Assembly: GCF_018991925.1 (NCBI RefSeq)
Contig: NW_024725489.1
Coordinates: forward strand, 5,771,614 to 5,835,613
DNA from: Homarus americanus
Taxonomy: Eukaryota > Arthropoda > Malacostraca > Decapoda > Nephropidae
Length of the DNA stretch: 64,000 bases
Reading direction: 5' to 3'
The position numbers and the translations under genes are program-made. Below are positions 30,925 through 41,033 of this stretch, piece by piece. Position 1 is the stretch's first letter; each line of letters begins with the position of its first letter. A model generated the notes under the pieces. That model made no database searches and was not told where the DNA came from. It saw nothing but the letters and a program-made list of their open reading frames with translations.

Positions 30925-31070
30925 CATGGGGAGGTTAGGTAAAAGTTAAGTTAGGTTAGGTTAGGTAAAAGTTAAGTTAGGTTAAATTTAATTCAGGATA
31001 GGTAAAAGTTGTTAAGTTAGGTAAAAGTTAGGTAAGGTTGGGTTAAGTAGTAGGTTAGGTTGACTCTTTT
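30925..31070. repeat. Interstitial TTAGG-like repeats
   Basis: GGTTAGGTTAGG words mixed with GTAAAAGTTAAGTTAGG variants. TTAGG is the ancestral arthropod telomere unit. These are short and degenerate, so they are interstitial. Confidence 0.7.
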
Positions 31071-31112
31071 GGTCTACCTTAAAAATTGATCTTTAAGCAC
31101 TCTGTGTGTGTG

Positions 31113-31500
31113 TAATAATAATTAAAATTAACGGTTTATTGAAAAAGTTCTGCAGTACGAAGGCTGAAAATATACATTGGACATAAATGATTTATTACAT
31201 ACAAAGACATGGGGTGGGTGGGTCATTTAACAAAAGCTTTCATTACTGAAAGAAGAAGGAACATGAATTGAACATTCAAATTATTATAGTTTGCCGTTGA
31301 TAGCCCGGGCTAGTCTCTTGCAGTACTGTGTGAGGTCACTTAGGCCACGTGGCTCATTAACTCGTCCATAGGTGTTGATATGAAGGACCTCACGTGATCA
31401 TGGAGACATCGGGTGGTGTGGTCACGTGGTGCAGTAACTCATCCGTAGGTGTTGATATGAAAGACCTCAGGTGATCATGGGGACACCGATTGGTGTGGGG
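31113..31500 (-). mobile_element. Element X, 3' part (split by a LINE)
   Basis: Minus-orientation 3' end with the AATAAACCGTTAATTTTAATT tail region, the CAGCCTTCGTACTGCAG signature and nearly two copies of the 80-bp variant repeat (GTGTTGATATGAAGGACCTC with CACGTGATCATGGAGACA). It stops at about 31500, where a plus-strand CR1 LINE begins. The rest of X resumes at 33393. Confidence 0.75.
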
Positions 31501-33392
31501 TGATGTCATAGGTAGAAGGATAAATCGTGGCGAAATTCACCTCCGGGACTATTATAGGGTATTGGCGAGTAGGGTTAAAACCAAGATAAGGAAAGCAAAG
31601 AGGAATAATGAGGTAAGGATAGCAAGGGAGGCGAAGACAAACCCCAAAGGATTCTACCAAATGTATCAAACTAAAACACGAGAAAAGATTGGACCAATAC
31701 GGTCAGACTTCGGCGATCCCTCTGATAACGACGGAGAAATGAGCAATAATTTGAATAAATATTTTTCAACAGTTTTCACCACCGAAAATTTAAACATGAT
31801 ACCCGAGGCACCGACTCTATTCAGAGATAGTGAAGAAAACAAATTTAGTGAGATAGTAGTGACTAGTAACGATGTTAGTAAGCAAATAGACAAACTAAAG
31901 TCTAATAAGTCACCTGGTCCCGATGAGATATTTGCCAGAGTATTAAAGGAATGTAAGGAAGAGCTTAGTATGCCCTTAGCAAAGTTGTTTAACATGTCAT
32001 TAAAAACAGGTGTAGTACCAGAATCCTGGAGGATAGCGAATGTAATACCGATTTTCAAGAAGGGGGATAGATCACTATCCTCTAACTACCGCCCAATCAG
32101 TCTAACATCAATAGTAGGCAAATTACTGGAAGCAATCATTTCAAACTCTATTCGAAATCACCTGGAGAAGCACCAATTGATCAATGATTCCCAACATGGC
32201 TTCACAAGCGGACGTTCTTGCCTAACTAATCTATTAACATTCTTTTCATCAGTTTTCGAATCGGTGGACGAGGGGCACAATTATGATGTGGTATATCTCG
32301 ACTTTAGCAAAGCCTTCGACATCAAAGGTGACATCCTTAAATGGATTAGGGCGTGGTTACAGGACAGGAAACAGCGAGTGAGCATTAACGGCACTAAGAT
32401 CCTATTGGAGCAACGTCACAAGTGGAGTTCCACAAGGCTCAGTACTTGGACCATTATTATTTATTATATACATAAACGACATAGATATCGGCATTGACAG
32501 CAACATAAGTAAATTTGCTGATGACACTAAAATAGGACGTGTTATCAAATCTGATGAGGACTCGGCAAAACTACAGGAAGATCTAAACAAATTTTTCGAA
32601 TGGTCTGAAAAATGGCAGATGAAATTCAACGTCGACAAATGTAAAGTACTCAGTATAGGAGATGTAAACAGGGAAACCAGATACCAGATGAACAACGATG
32701 CCATAGAGAAATCCGACTGCGAGAGATTTAGGGAGTAATGATAAGTAGGAACCTAAGCCAAGTAAACAATGTGTTTTTGCTCGTAACAAGGCTAATAAAG
32801 TACTTGGGTTCATACAAAGGAGCAAGTGTTAGTTACAAGACTAGCGAGGTCATCCTAAAACTGTATCTTGTTCTTGTGAGACCACACCTGGATTACGCAG
32901 TTCAGTTCTGGTCACCGTATTACAGAATGGATATAGAATCCTTGGAAAGAATTCAGAGGAGAATGACAAGACTAATCCCGGGCATTAGGAACCTTGAGTA
33001 TAGAGACAGGTTAAACTTAATTTGCACTCCCTTGAGAGACGTAGAGCGAGGGGCGACCTGATAGAGGTGTATAAGTGGAAGGCAGGGCTTAACAAAGTGG
33101 ACATTACAAAGGTACTCAAACTATCCAACCAGGAGCGAACTCGTAACAATGGTTTTAAATTAGACAAATTTAGATTTAGGCGTGAAATAGGTAAACACTG
33201 GTTTGGAAACAGAGTAGTGGATGAATGGAACAAGTTACCAAATATCATCATTAACTCGAATACGCTGAATTGCTTCAAACATAGGTTGGATGTTCATATG
33301 AGCAATAGGGGTTGGGTGTAAACGGGACTGCCCAGTATGGGCCAATAGGCCCGCTGCAGTTTCCTCCATTCTTTTGTTCTTATGTTCTTAAA
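31500..33392 (+). mobile_element. CR1-like LINE, 5'-truncated, decayed
   Basis: Starts in the linker between endonuclease and RT (KTKIRKAKRN; AREAKTNPKGFYQMYQ) and runs to the 3' end. RT blocks: NKSPGPDEIFARVLKECKEE, IPIFKKGDRSLSSNYRPISL, YDVVYLDFSKAFD, then a short deletion that removes the VPHERL part, SGVPQGSVLGPLLF-equivalent in another frame near 32420, and KFADDTKIGRVI near 32510. The thumb and C-terminal stretch (YRMDIESLERIQRRMTRLIP; GKHWFGNRVVDEWNKLP) follow in shifted frames. It ends with the same TTCTTATGTTCTTA tail as the intact copy at 46.1 kb. Frame breaks near 32330, 32400, 32735 and 33020. Confidence 0.92.
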
Positions 33393-33735
33393 GCCGAACC
33401 ACTGTTGTTCCCAGGGTGGACTGATTAACACAGCCTGGTCAGAAGATGGTGGTCAGTTCCCAGGGGTGGTTATCTCACTGGTGGGTCACTCTCTCGCTGG
33501 TACTGTCTAGTACTGAGTTCACTGGCTTAAACACTGTTCATCACTGTTCAACACTAACCCCACTTCTTTCCGAAACGAAATTGTCACTTTTGATTATGTT
33601 GATATCCCAGTGGTGAGGATGGGTCGGGAGAGGGACTTGGGGAATGGGGCGAACATTGGCCAAGGGTGGTAGCAGGAGCAGCGCCTAAACCCTGATAGGT
33701 CTTGATTATCTTGTGGTCAAAGATGTGTGTGTGTG
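33393..33735 (-). mobile_element. Element X, 5' part (split by a LINE)
   Basis: Corresponds to 47540-47880 of the unsplit copy: the AACACTGTTCA and TTCACCACTGTTCA-like region, the GAAATTGTCACTTTTGATTA stretch, and a terminal GTGGTCAAAGATGTGTGTG. Together with 31113-31500 it forms one X copy interrupted by the CR1 LINE. Confidence 0.75.
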
Positions 33736-33744
33736 TGTGTTCAG

Positions 33745-35090
33745 AGAACAGCATCGTGACCTGTAAATGGCTTTCATCGACCTAACCAAGGCCTTCAACT
33801 CTATCAACAGGGAAGCCCTCCGGCGAACCCTTAGCCGGTCTGACTGCCCACCAAAATTCAGCGCCATTGTGAGGCAACTCCACGACGGCATGAACGGGAG
33901 TGTTCGGCACAATGGCACCCAGTCTGAGCTCTTCCCCATCCTAACGGGTGGACATTGAGTACCAGATGAAGGATCTTTTCAAAATAAGATGACTCCAGGC
34001 AGGAACAAAGGTGTTGGTAGCTTTCATTACTGAACCTACAGTATGCAGACGACCTCACCCTTGTCGCTCACACTGAACGCGACCTTCAGGAGATCCTGAA
34101 TACCTATGCAGATGCGTATGCACACTTCGGCCTTGAGGTTAATGTACGTAAGACTCAGATTCTCTTTCAGCCTGACCCTGGTTCAGCCACACCTCCACCA
34201 TCCATCCATCTTAACGGTACTACCCTCTTATGTCATCCACTTTCAGTATCTCGGCTCCCACCTCTCCACCACCGCAGACAGCGATGAAGAGATTCAACAT
34301 CGGATCAGATGTGCATCTCAAGCCTTTGGCAGACTCCGTACCCGTGTCTTCATCTGCAGGGCGCTAAAATTATCTACAAAGTTGCACGTGTATCGAGCAG
34401 TGGTCCTCCCCACCTTGCTATATGGCAGTGAGACATGGGTCACATACATAAGGCACCTCAAGGCACTTGAAAACTTGAAAACTTTCACCATCGTAGTCTA
34501 CGTTCCATCCTCCGAGTTCGCTGGGAAAACAAGAGAACAAATGCCAGTATTCTCGCTGACACCAACTGTAGAAGCATCGACACTACCATCCATGAACAAC
34601 TACGCTGGACTGGCCATGTTATCCTGCATGGAAGACAGTAGACTGCCAAAGCAGCTACTTGACACAGTCATCTAACGAATAGCAACATAATGCTGGCGGG
34701 CAACTGAAAAGGTATAAGGATGGTCTGAAGACAAACCTGAAAAAATGCCAAATCGACCCCCTCACCTGGGAGACGATTACTCCACACCGTAGCGCTTGGA
34801 GGAGCACCACCACACGAGAAGGTGTCAATACTTTCGAGTTAGCCCGACTGCAAACCGAGGCAGACAAGCGCCAGCGCCGGAAAGGCGCTGCCGCCGCCCC
34901 TCCCGCACTAGATGTAACCAACACATGTGCAAGATCTGTGAACGGCTCTGCCGGTCCCTTATCGGCCTCTTTAGTCATCTCAAAATTCACCAACCTAGGT
35001 GACATCTTTAATAACTCGTATCATTGTATCATAGCTGGATGATCGTCATACTCGATTCCGAGTGACAGCAAAGTAGTAGTAGTGTGTGTG
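33745..35090 (+). mobile_element. Non-LTR retrotransposon with C2H2 tail, decayed
   Basis: Begins REQHRDL*MAFIDLTKAFNS, inside an RT palm, and continues SDCPPKFSAIVRQLHDGMNG. Sequence is lost near 33955, and the catalytic YADD box (34042-34053) follows in LQYADDLTLVAHTERDLQEI. Then come the RKTQILFQPDPGSATPP region, thumb pieces in several frames (HVYRAVVLPTLLYGSETW), the ELARLQTEADKRQRRKA stretch, and a C-terminal C2H2 finger (CKICERLCRSLIGLFSHLKIH). It ends in AGT triplets near 35080. The 5' end lies at the GT run bordering element X. Confidence 0.88.
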
Positions 35091-35237
35091 TGATTGTGTT
35101 TATTTTTTTTCATGGACTCGTTCGCTAAGTACAGTACCAATTCACATGACCGAGGGTAGACAGACACCTCTGGGACAGTTCCTCAGTTCAAATCTCTAGA
35201 GCGAGTGGCCATTATCGGTGAATAGTGTTAGGTCTTT

Positions 35238-35284
<47 letters not shown>

Positions 35285-35900
35285 TTATCGTACCGTCCCT
35301 ATTATTTGTTTATTTATTTATTTACTTTATTTGTGATCTTGCCGTCCCTAAGATTTATTTATTTATATAGCAAATTTTTCTCTTACCGTCCTGATTATTT
35401 TTTTTTTGTAAACTAGATAATTTAGTGTTTATTTTGAAAGATAAACAAAATCCTTGTGATAAAGTGAAGCCGACCATATTTATTCATGAGCAAGTGTTTG
35501 AATGCTGGATTTAAGCATTTAGAGTAAACATTGGACCATTTACCATCATACTTATATTTATTTTATTAATTTCAGCATCACTGGACATGTAGGTTTCGGA
35601 CACAGGCAACAAAATATTAATGTAAACAAACGGATATTTATAAGGTTTTATTATATTTTACTACTTTACATATAAGTAGGATTCATGTTTATAAACCGTG
35701 TATATAAATTACTGAAATAAATAACATTGGCTTTAAAACACACAGAAAACATTAATACAAAATAAATATATACTCAGGCCTAGGCACCTCAAGCAGCTGC
35801 AGTCTCCACCACGTATGTCTCGAGGGTTGTGATTGACTGGATTGCATGTCGGTATTTTACAATGTATTGCTACGCTTCACTTTTTTCTTTTATCCTCTTC
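35091..35900. repeat. AT-rich stretch with (TTTA)n
   Basis: TTTA repeats at 35237-35286, with further ATTT-rich copies to about 35375. The remainder to 35800 is AT-rich with no gene or family recognised. Confidence 0.7.
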
Positions 35901-36020
35901 ACCACTGATCGGCTCGTTAGCCGCTTGGGCGATCGGTCACGTCTCTCATTACTTTTCCTTTTCTTTTATCCTCTTCACCAAAAGATCAGCTCACTAGCCG
36001 CCCGGGCGATCGGTCACGTC
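35901..36020. repeat. Direct duplication of about 70-80 bp
   Basis: A segment with ATCCTCTTCACC, then GATCGGCTCGTTAGCCGC and GGGCGATCGGTCACGTCTCT, occurs twice in tandem with small changes. Confidence 0.8.
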
Positions 36021-36175
36021 TCTGTCACGCACTGTTGGCAAGTACTGGGCATGCACCGGCTCCTGAATGTACCTGAACTCGCTCCAGTGTTGGTCAAGTC
36101 TTGTCTTGAAAGAGCTCACACTCGGTGCCGTCACAACACTTTCTGGTAGATTGTTCCAACTAAGTTCTTTATTGG
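35990..36175 (-). pseudogene. LINE ORF2 C-terminal fragment
   Basis: The minus strand gives NKELSWNNLPESVVTAPSVS followed by SFKTRLDQHWSEF, the W-N-x-L-P and FK-x-x-L-D end typical of jockey/CR1-type LINE proteins. No RT core is attached. The 3' side is the duplicated segment. Confidence 0.6.
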
Positions 36176-36599
36176 TGTATTGTGAGTTAATATACTAAGT
36201 CACCAGTAATTAAGAATCAAAGAGAGAGAGAGATTTGTTGATGCGTCTTCAACTTGAATTTGCCGCCAATTTGGAACCCCTGCAGAAGACTCGGTCAGTG
36301 TTTTACGGTCACTGTTTCGGGGGGAACGTTACATTTCGTCGACTTTCACCGTTTATACTAAGAATGGCTACTATTTACGTTATGTCTGCTCTCTTGGTAT
36401 TATGTCTAGTATTTAAACAAAACGGTAATAGCTGTAAAGGAGGAAATAGCATAGTATATTGTTAGGTGAGGTTAAGTCAGCTTAGGTAAGGTTACATGTT
36501 AGTAGACGAAATGGAAATGACCAGCACAAAACCTAACCTAACCTCATCTCAGTTCTCAGGGTGGGGGGTGAAGGGGGTGTCTATTTATCACCCGCAGGA
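36176..36599. other. Unassigned stretch
   Basis: A 76-codon plus-strand frame is present but has no recognisable domain. Short AGGTTAGGTTA-like and CCTAACCTAACC words occur at 36460-36545. Confidence 0.3.
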
Positions 36600-37495
36600 C
36601 ATTGATTGATTTTGCCGCTTGCAGCGGCTACTTTATTGTGCACCCCACACTCATCCTGTGAGCTGTAGCGCAAAAGGATTACAGAGTAGGGTTTACAAAG
36701 GGTCATAATAATTAACCCCCGTTGTCAGGATATTATGGCACTGAAAGTTACACAGTATTTCATTTACATTATTTGTTTAGTTCTATACATAAAGGGTAAC
36801 TTATTCACAAATGCGTGAGAACAGGCGTGTGAGGCAGTATGTCTGGCCTCACACTTTGGTATTCACATTTACGTGGGAGGTATTCAAGCACATTGCGTAT
36901 TTGGTTCTGTACATGAGAACTGATATAGTTACTAAGTGCAAAAAAGTGGATCCAATCTTAATATGTCGGCTATCTTGCCATTAGAGATGAAGTGTTGTGC
37001 CATTTCACACACAGTGTGCTTGGACCTGTCCCTAAAAGGTTCTATCTTCACACAGTCGAGGACGTAGTGTTCAAGTGAGTGGCCATATGTCTGGCCACAC
37101 ACTTTACATTTAGTTTTGTTTACATCTGCTTGAGGAACATACTGCCAAAGGTACTTATATCCTAACCTTAATCTAGCGGTTACAACATCTTATAATCTAG
37201 TGATCTTGTTACTTGCTCCATATACATGTTTCACTTGATACATCTCATCATGGTAACCTATGGGTCGACTAGTGCCTGTTTGCACTTGTCTACTTGCGTC
37301 AACCTCATCAATAAGTTCTTTCCTAATTACAGTTTTAAGGGTTCTTTTTGACAGACCCAAATTGTATTCAACGGTGTCTTTGTTAGACGCGAGTTTGGCG
37401 AGGGCATCAACTCTGTCATGTTTTATGAGGCCTATGTGAGAGGGGATCCACAACAGTTTGACCCTGACACCCCGGTCAACAAGGCACGCAATGGG
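36600..37495 (-). mobile_element. LINE RNase H and zinc tail fragment, copy 2
   Basis: Minus-strand translation gives WIPSHIGLIKHDRVDALAKL, the C-terminal RNase H motif, then KRTLKTVIRKELIDE. In other frames comes a Cys/His segment CKVCGQTYGHSLEHYVLDC, the zinc-binding tail usual at the end of I-clade-like LINE ORF2 proteins. The 3' terminus at about 36603 matches copy 1 at 14356. Confidence 0.8.
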
Positions 37496-37582
37496 CAGTC
37501 GGTGTGTGTGTTTTAACGTATTGTTTGTAAGGAAGAATTAAAAGGGCCAGATTAACCCTCCTTTAGGGACGCCAGTGTGAAG

Positions 37583-37818
37583 TAATCGGATCACCTGAAG
37601 ATTAGACACCCCAGTTTATTTCACCTTTTTATTAAACACCTTAACGCCAGGCTAACCTAACCCAACACTTACCTCACCTAATCCGGCGCTAATGTAATCT
37701 AACCTAACGCTATAGTCTAACCTAACCCGACGTTAATGTAACCTAACCTAACACTAATCTTTGAGTGTTTAATTATCAGGTGAAATAAACTAAGGTGTTT
37801 AATCTTCAGTTGATTGTA
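37583..37818. mobile_element. Foldback MITE with 50-bp inverted ends
   Basis: The left end, CACCTGAAGATTAGACACCC followed by CAGTTTATTTCACC, matches the reverse complement of the right end (GGTGAAATAAACTAAGGTGT then TTAATCTTCAGTTG). The centre holds CTAACC and AACCTAACCC words. There is no coding sequence. A half copy occurs at 40755-40812. Confidence 0.7.
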
Positions 37819-37839
37819 GTAAACAAACCATACATACGT

Positions 37840-38055
37840 GTCTGGGCCCTGATTGGTTGATAGACTTTTAGCTGGTCACTGATTGGTTTTTGGTTACTTC
37901 TCTGGTCCTTGATTGGTTGAGAGACGTAGCTAGTCCTTGATTGGTGGAGAGACTCGTAGCTAGTATTTGATTGGTTGAGAGACGCGTAACTAGTCCAGGA
38001 TTGGCTAACACGCGTGGTTGATAGACACATGGTAGGTCCAGGATTGGGCTAAGTG
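37840..38055. repeat. About 30-bp minisatellite (CTTGATTGGTTGAGAGACG)
   Basis: Six to seven degenerate copies, each with a GATTGG word followed by GAGAGAC and AGCTAGT. Frames across it are artefacts. Confidence 0.85.
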
Positions 38056-38455
38056 ACACGTGACTCTTAGCCCAATCAGGTGGTAGGAGCGGCGGAGGTG
38101 GTTGATAGGGCGAGGAGGTGGTGGGTGGGTGGGGGCGGTATCAGTTCACTAGACAATCCTCTTACACAGGGTTCTCTGGACACACATATCGAAGCAACAC
38201 AACCACCCGGCCCTACACTCACTGTCCAAGTCACACAGCGGTGGTCGAGTTCGGGACGCCGCGCAGGAGGGCCTTACCGGAGGACACCCACCGTCTGACG
38301 TGGCTGCAGGGGACAAATAGAGGGATGGATAGATTTTTTTAGATAGATAGATAGACGATTATTATCAGGTGTGGGGAACTTGGTGATGATTGTGTGTGCG
38401 TATGTGTGTGTGTACGTGAGTGTGTGATGTGTGTATCTGTCTAACCAGCAGTTAT
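38056..38455. other. Non-repetitive stretch, no gene called
   Basis: GC-richer sequence with two overlapping plus-strand frames of about 73 codons and no domain. It could hold a 3' exon of the minus-strand secreted-protein gene, since splice-like sites (CTGCAG near 38310; GTAAGG near 38275) occur, but nothing is decisive. GATA repeats lie at 38338-38355. Confidence 0.25.
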
Positions 38456-38975
38456 GCATCTTGTTAACTCAGGGTGTGGTTGTTGTGTTGGCGACAGCTT
38501 CTACACCTTAAACACTGGGTCATGCAGCCCGTTAACTCAGGGTGTGGTTGTTGTGTTGGCGACAGCTTCTACACCTTAAACACTGGGTCATGCAGCCCGT
38601 TAACTCAGGGTGTGGTTGTTGTGTTGGCGACAGCTTCTACACCTTAAACACTGAGTCATGCAGCCCGTTAACTCAGGGTGTGGTTGTTGTGTTGGCGACA
38701 GCTTCTACACCTTACTGGGTCATGCAGCTCGTTCTCAGGGTGTGGTTGTTGTGTTGGCGACAGCTTCTACACCTTAAACACTGGGTCATGCAGCCCGTTA
38801 ACTCAGGGTGTGGTTGTTGTGTTGGCGACAGCTTCTACACCTTAAACACTGGGTCATGCAGCCCGTTAACTCAGGGTGTGGTTGTTGTGTTGGCGACAGC
38901 TTCTACACCTTAAACACTGGGTCATGCAGCCCGTTAACTCAGGGTGTGGTTGTTGTGTTGGCGACAGCTTCTAAA
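38456..38975. repeat. 68-bp minisatellite
   Basis: About 7.5 copies with a 68-base period containing GTGTGGTTGTTGTGTTGGCG, ACAGCTTCTACACCTTAAAC and CATGCAGCCCGTTAACTCAG. Copies are almost identical except one (around 38705-38740) with two short deletions. The period is not divisible by three. Confidence 0.95.
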
Positions 38976-39063
38976 ACCATAAGCAAATTCACGCTAAGAT
39001 GGACCTTGGGCCGGCCATCCTCGTTACACGAGGGGCAACCATTATTATTTATCTGTGTGTGTA

Positions 39064-39222
39064 CAATCATAGACAAAAGTCGTGTCGCGGTTTTGTCCGA
39101 AGATTAAATATAACTCGGGAAACATTTTGAGCTCCCTACCACAAGGCAGAGCGCACCAAAAGTTTTAGGCCTTCGGCATATGTTTTCACCAAATTTCACG
39201 GCACGACTTTTGTCTTTCATTG
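39064..39222. mobile_element. 159-bp MITE, TA-flanked
   Basis: CAATCATAGACAAAAGTCGT at the left and its near inverse at the right (CACGACTTTTGTCTTTCATT then G) form terminal inverted repeats, flanked by TA on both sides (39062-39063 and 39223-39224). TA duplication and size suggest a Tc1/mariner-type MITE. No coding sequence. Confidence 0.75.
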
Positions 39223-39244
39223 TACTTTGTGTGGTGTGTGAGAG

Positions 39245-39425
39245 AGATAATTAACGGTTTATTAAAAGAGCATGGCGCTGGAAGGCTGAAAATATAGTTA
39301 CATAATTGGGGAATGGGTTACGTGGGTGACAAATAATATACAAGTAACATAAGTGATATAAATAAGATATATAATAACTAGATGGGGAAAAGCTCAAACT
39401 ACAGGGCATTTCAACATAGTGACAG
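39245..39425 (-). mobile_element. Element X-like 3' end, divergent
   Basis: TAATTAACGGTTTATTAAAA and GGAAGGCTGAAAATATA match the X 3' signature, but sequence further in differs from the other copies. Probably a related subfamily. It begins about 20 bases after the TA-flanked MITE. Confidence 0.5.
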
Positions 39426-39429
39426 TGCA

Positions 39430-39640
39430 AGAAGTAGTATTTACTGTATGTGTGTGTGCGTGTGTATACGTATGTGTGTATATACGCGTGTGTATCTGTG
39501 TGTGTGTGTGTGTGTGTGTATGTACGTGTGTGTTTGAACGTGTGTGTGTGTGTGGTGTATATCTGTATCTGTGTGTGTGTGTGTGCGTGTATCTGTGCGT
39601 GTGTACCCTGTGGGTATGTATCTGTGTGTGTGTGTGTTAT
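39430..39640. repeat. GT-rich compound microsatellite
   Basis: GT runs with GTATACG, GTATCTG and GTACGTG variants. In minus orientation it lies just inside the intron after the coding exon of the secreted-protein gene. Confidence 0.9.
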
Positions 39641-39668
39641 CCAGGCGTACGGATATACCTGTTCTTAC

Positions 39669-40170
39669 CTCCGATCTGCTCCCTGAAGTTCAGTATGTCT
39701 TCAATTGTTGCCAGCTTCGAAGTTTTGCCACCAACGTTGGCAGCATCATCGGGGTTCTCTTGTCCAACGATGCCAACACCACCAACGTTGGCAGCATCAT
39801 CGGGGTTCTCTTGTCCAACGATGCCAACACCACCAACGTTGGCAGCATCATCGGGGTTCTCTTGTCCAACGATGCCAACACCACCAACGTTGGCAGCATC
39901 AGCGGGGTTCTCTTGTCCAACGATGCCAACACCACCAACGTTGTCAACATCAATAGGGGTCCCATGTCCAACGTTTCCATCACCATCATTCACCCTCACT
40001 GCCGCAGGCCTTCTACGCACGCCACCTCTCCAGTAGACGGTGGCCCCGCCTACCGACGGCCTCCTGCGGGGGGAGTAGCGGGTGTTGTGTCTCCTGCGGA
40101 AAGGGTTGTGGGCGGCAGCTTCCACCGTCAATAACACTAACAAGGTCAGGGCGACGTGTAGGCGAACCAT
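39669..40170 (-). CDS. Secreted Arg-rich/repeat protein, coding exon 2
   Basis: The ATG at 40170-40168 opens 167 codons plus one base. Residues 1-20 form a signal peptide (MVRLHVALTLLVLL then TVEAAA). Residues about 21-57 are basic, with NPFRRRHNTRYSPRRRP and GGVRRRP. Then comes an acidic Gly/Val-rich part with four near-identical 17-residue repeats of core NVGGVGIVGQENPDDAA, encoded by 51-bp DNA repeats, ending KTSKLATIEDILNFREQI. The exon has an acceptor at its start (CATACAG|ACAC, 40185) and a donor at its end (CGGAG|GTAAGAAC, 39669), so at least one downstream exon exists. No dibasic sites flank the repeats, which argues against a neuropeptide precursor. A GTG-initiated longer frame to 40254 is ignored because it runs through the intron. 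I do not recognise the family; cuticle, adhesive or host-defence roles are all only possibilities. Confidence 0.75.
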
Positions 40171-40360
40171 GACGAGCAGTGTGTCTGTATGAATGTTGGG
40201 TATTAAAGTAATAATAATAATAACAACAATAATAATGTATTTGTTTGATGTCAAGAATTAAAGATAACTGACACCTTGACCTGACATATTCATCGTTAAG
40301 TAAAGCTTATAGCCAGATTTATGAATTACTTTGATAATGAGTTGTCAAAATTAAACTTAC

Positions 40361-40429
40361 CGTAAGATATATAGGGATCCTGCAGTCCAAAGATATACGT
40401 GCACTCTCTCTCACTGTCGGAAGGTTACT
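40361..40429 (-). other. Non-coding exon 1 of the secreted-protein gene
   Basis: Predicted to run from the initiator at 40429 to the donor CTTACG|GTAAGTTT at 40361. It contains no ATG in its 69 bases by inspection. The intron to 40185 is about 175 bases and AT-rich with AAT/ATT triplets; a TACAG acceptor ends it. Confidence 0.6.
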
Positions 40430-40462
40430 GACTTGCCCAACGTATACCGGGGTTTTTATATA
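40427..40462 (-). promoter_or_regulatory. Core promoter: TATA box and TCAGT initiator
   Basis: TATATAAA occupies 40462-40455 on the minus strand, and the arthropod initiator TCAGT lies at 40431-40427. With the A of TCAGT as +1 (40429), the TATA box starts at -33, the canonical spacing. The donor of exon 1 follows 69 bases later. Confidence 0.75.
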
Positions 40463-40677
40463 TTATTGCTCTCGGCTACTCCAAATGAGGGAAATTTCCC
40501 CACCCCGATTCACCCCCCCTCCGGACGTGAATATTCCCCACCTTTAACCCAGTGTTTTGGGAAGTCCTAAACCCGTGTTCAGTTTTCTTCATCATTCTGA
40601 CACGAAATTGGAGGAAAAACAATATGAATTCCTGAATTTAATTGTCAATGAACTGAATAGAAAGTCTCAAGAGATCA

Positions 40678-40680
<3 letters not shown>
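40463..40680. other. Upstream region of the secreted-protein gene
   Basis: No gene seen. Upstream in minus orientation are GGGGTGGGGAAA and GGGAATATT stretches that could be regulatory, but no named site is claimed. Confidence 0.25.

Positions 40681-40732
<52 letters not shown>
40681..40732. repeat. (CT)n microsatellite
   Basis: Perfect TC run of about 52 bases. Confidence 0.97.
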
Positions 40733-40736
<4 letters not shown>

Positions 40737-40754
40737 GACTCCAGGTAGCTTTAA

Positions 40755-40812
40755 GGTGTTTAATCATCAGGTGAAATAAGTTGGGGTGGCTAATCTTCAG
40801 GTGATTTTATTT
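40755..40812. mobile_element. Half copy of the foldback MITE
   Basis: AAGGTGTTTAATCATCAGGT followed by GAAATAAGTTGGGGTGGCTA matches the right arm of the element at 37583-37818. No opposite arm was seen nearby. Confidence 0.55.
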
Positions 40813-41033
40813 TTACGAATGAACCCCTTACATTACCCATTAATATCTCTCCCATTATTCCCTTACATTACCCAATTAACACCCACTGTAACCCCCCGCT
40901 GAAGTTGCCATGAATAGTGGTCTCTACAGCTCTGAAGGTTACCAACATGGAGGAAAAACTCGACCATCGTGTGGAAAAAAACTCGTTTACTGGAGGAACG
41001 AGTTTATTTCCAGGACATACTTATGTATGAGTA
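40813..41033. other. Unassigned stretch
   Basis: A TTACATTACCC word repeats twice. No gene recognised. Confidence 0.3.

Noticed and set aside
39544..40134. Plus-strand 196-codon frame opposite the secreted-protein exon
   Set aside because: The minus strand has a promoter, splice sites and signal peptide; the plus frame starts in a GT microsatellite.
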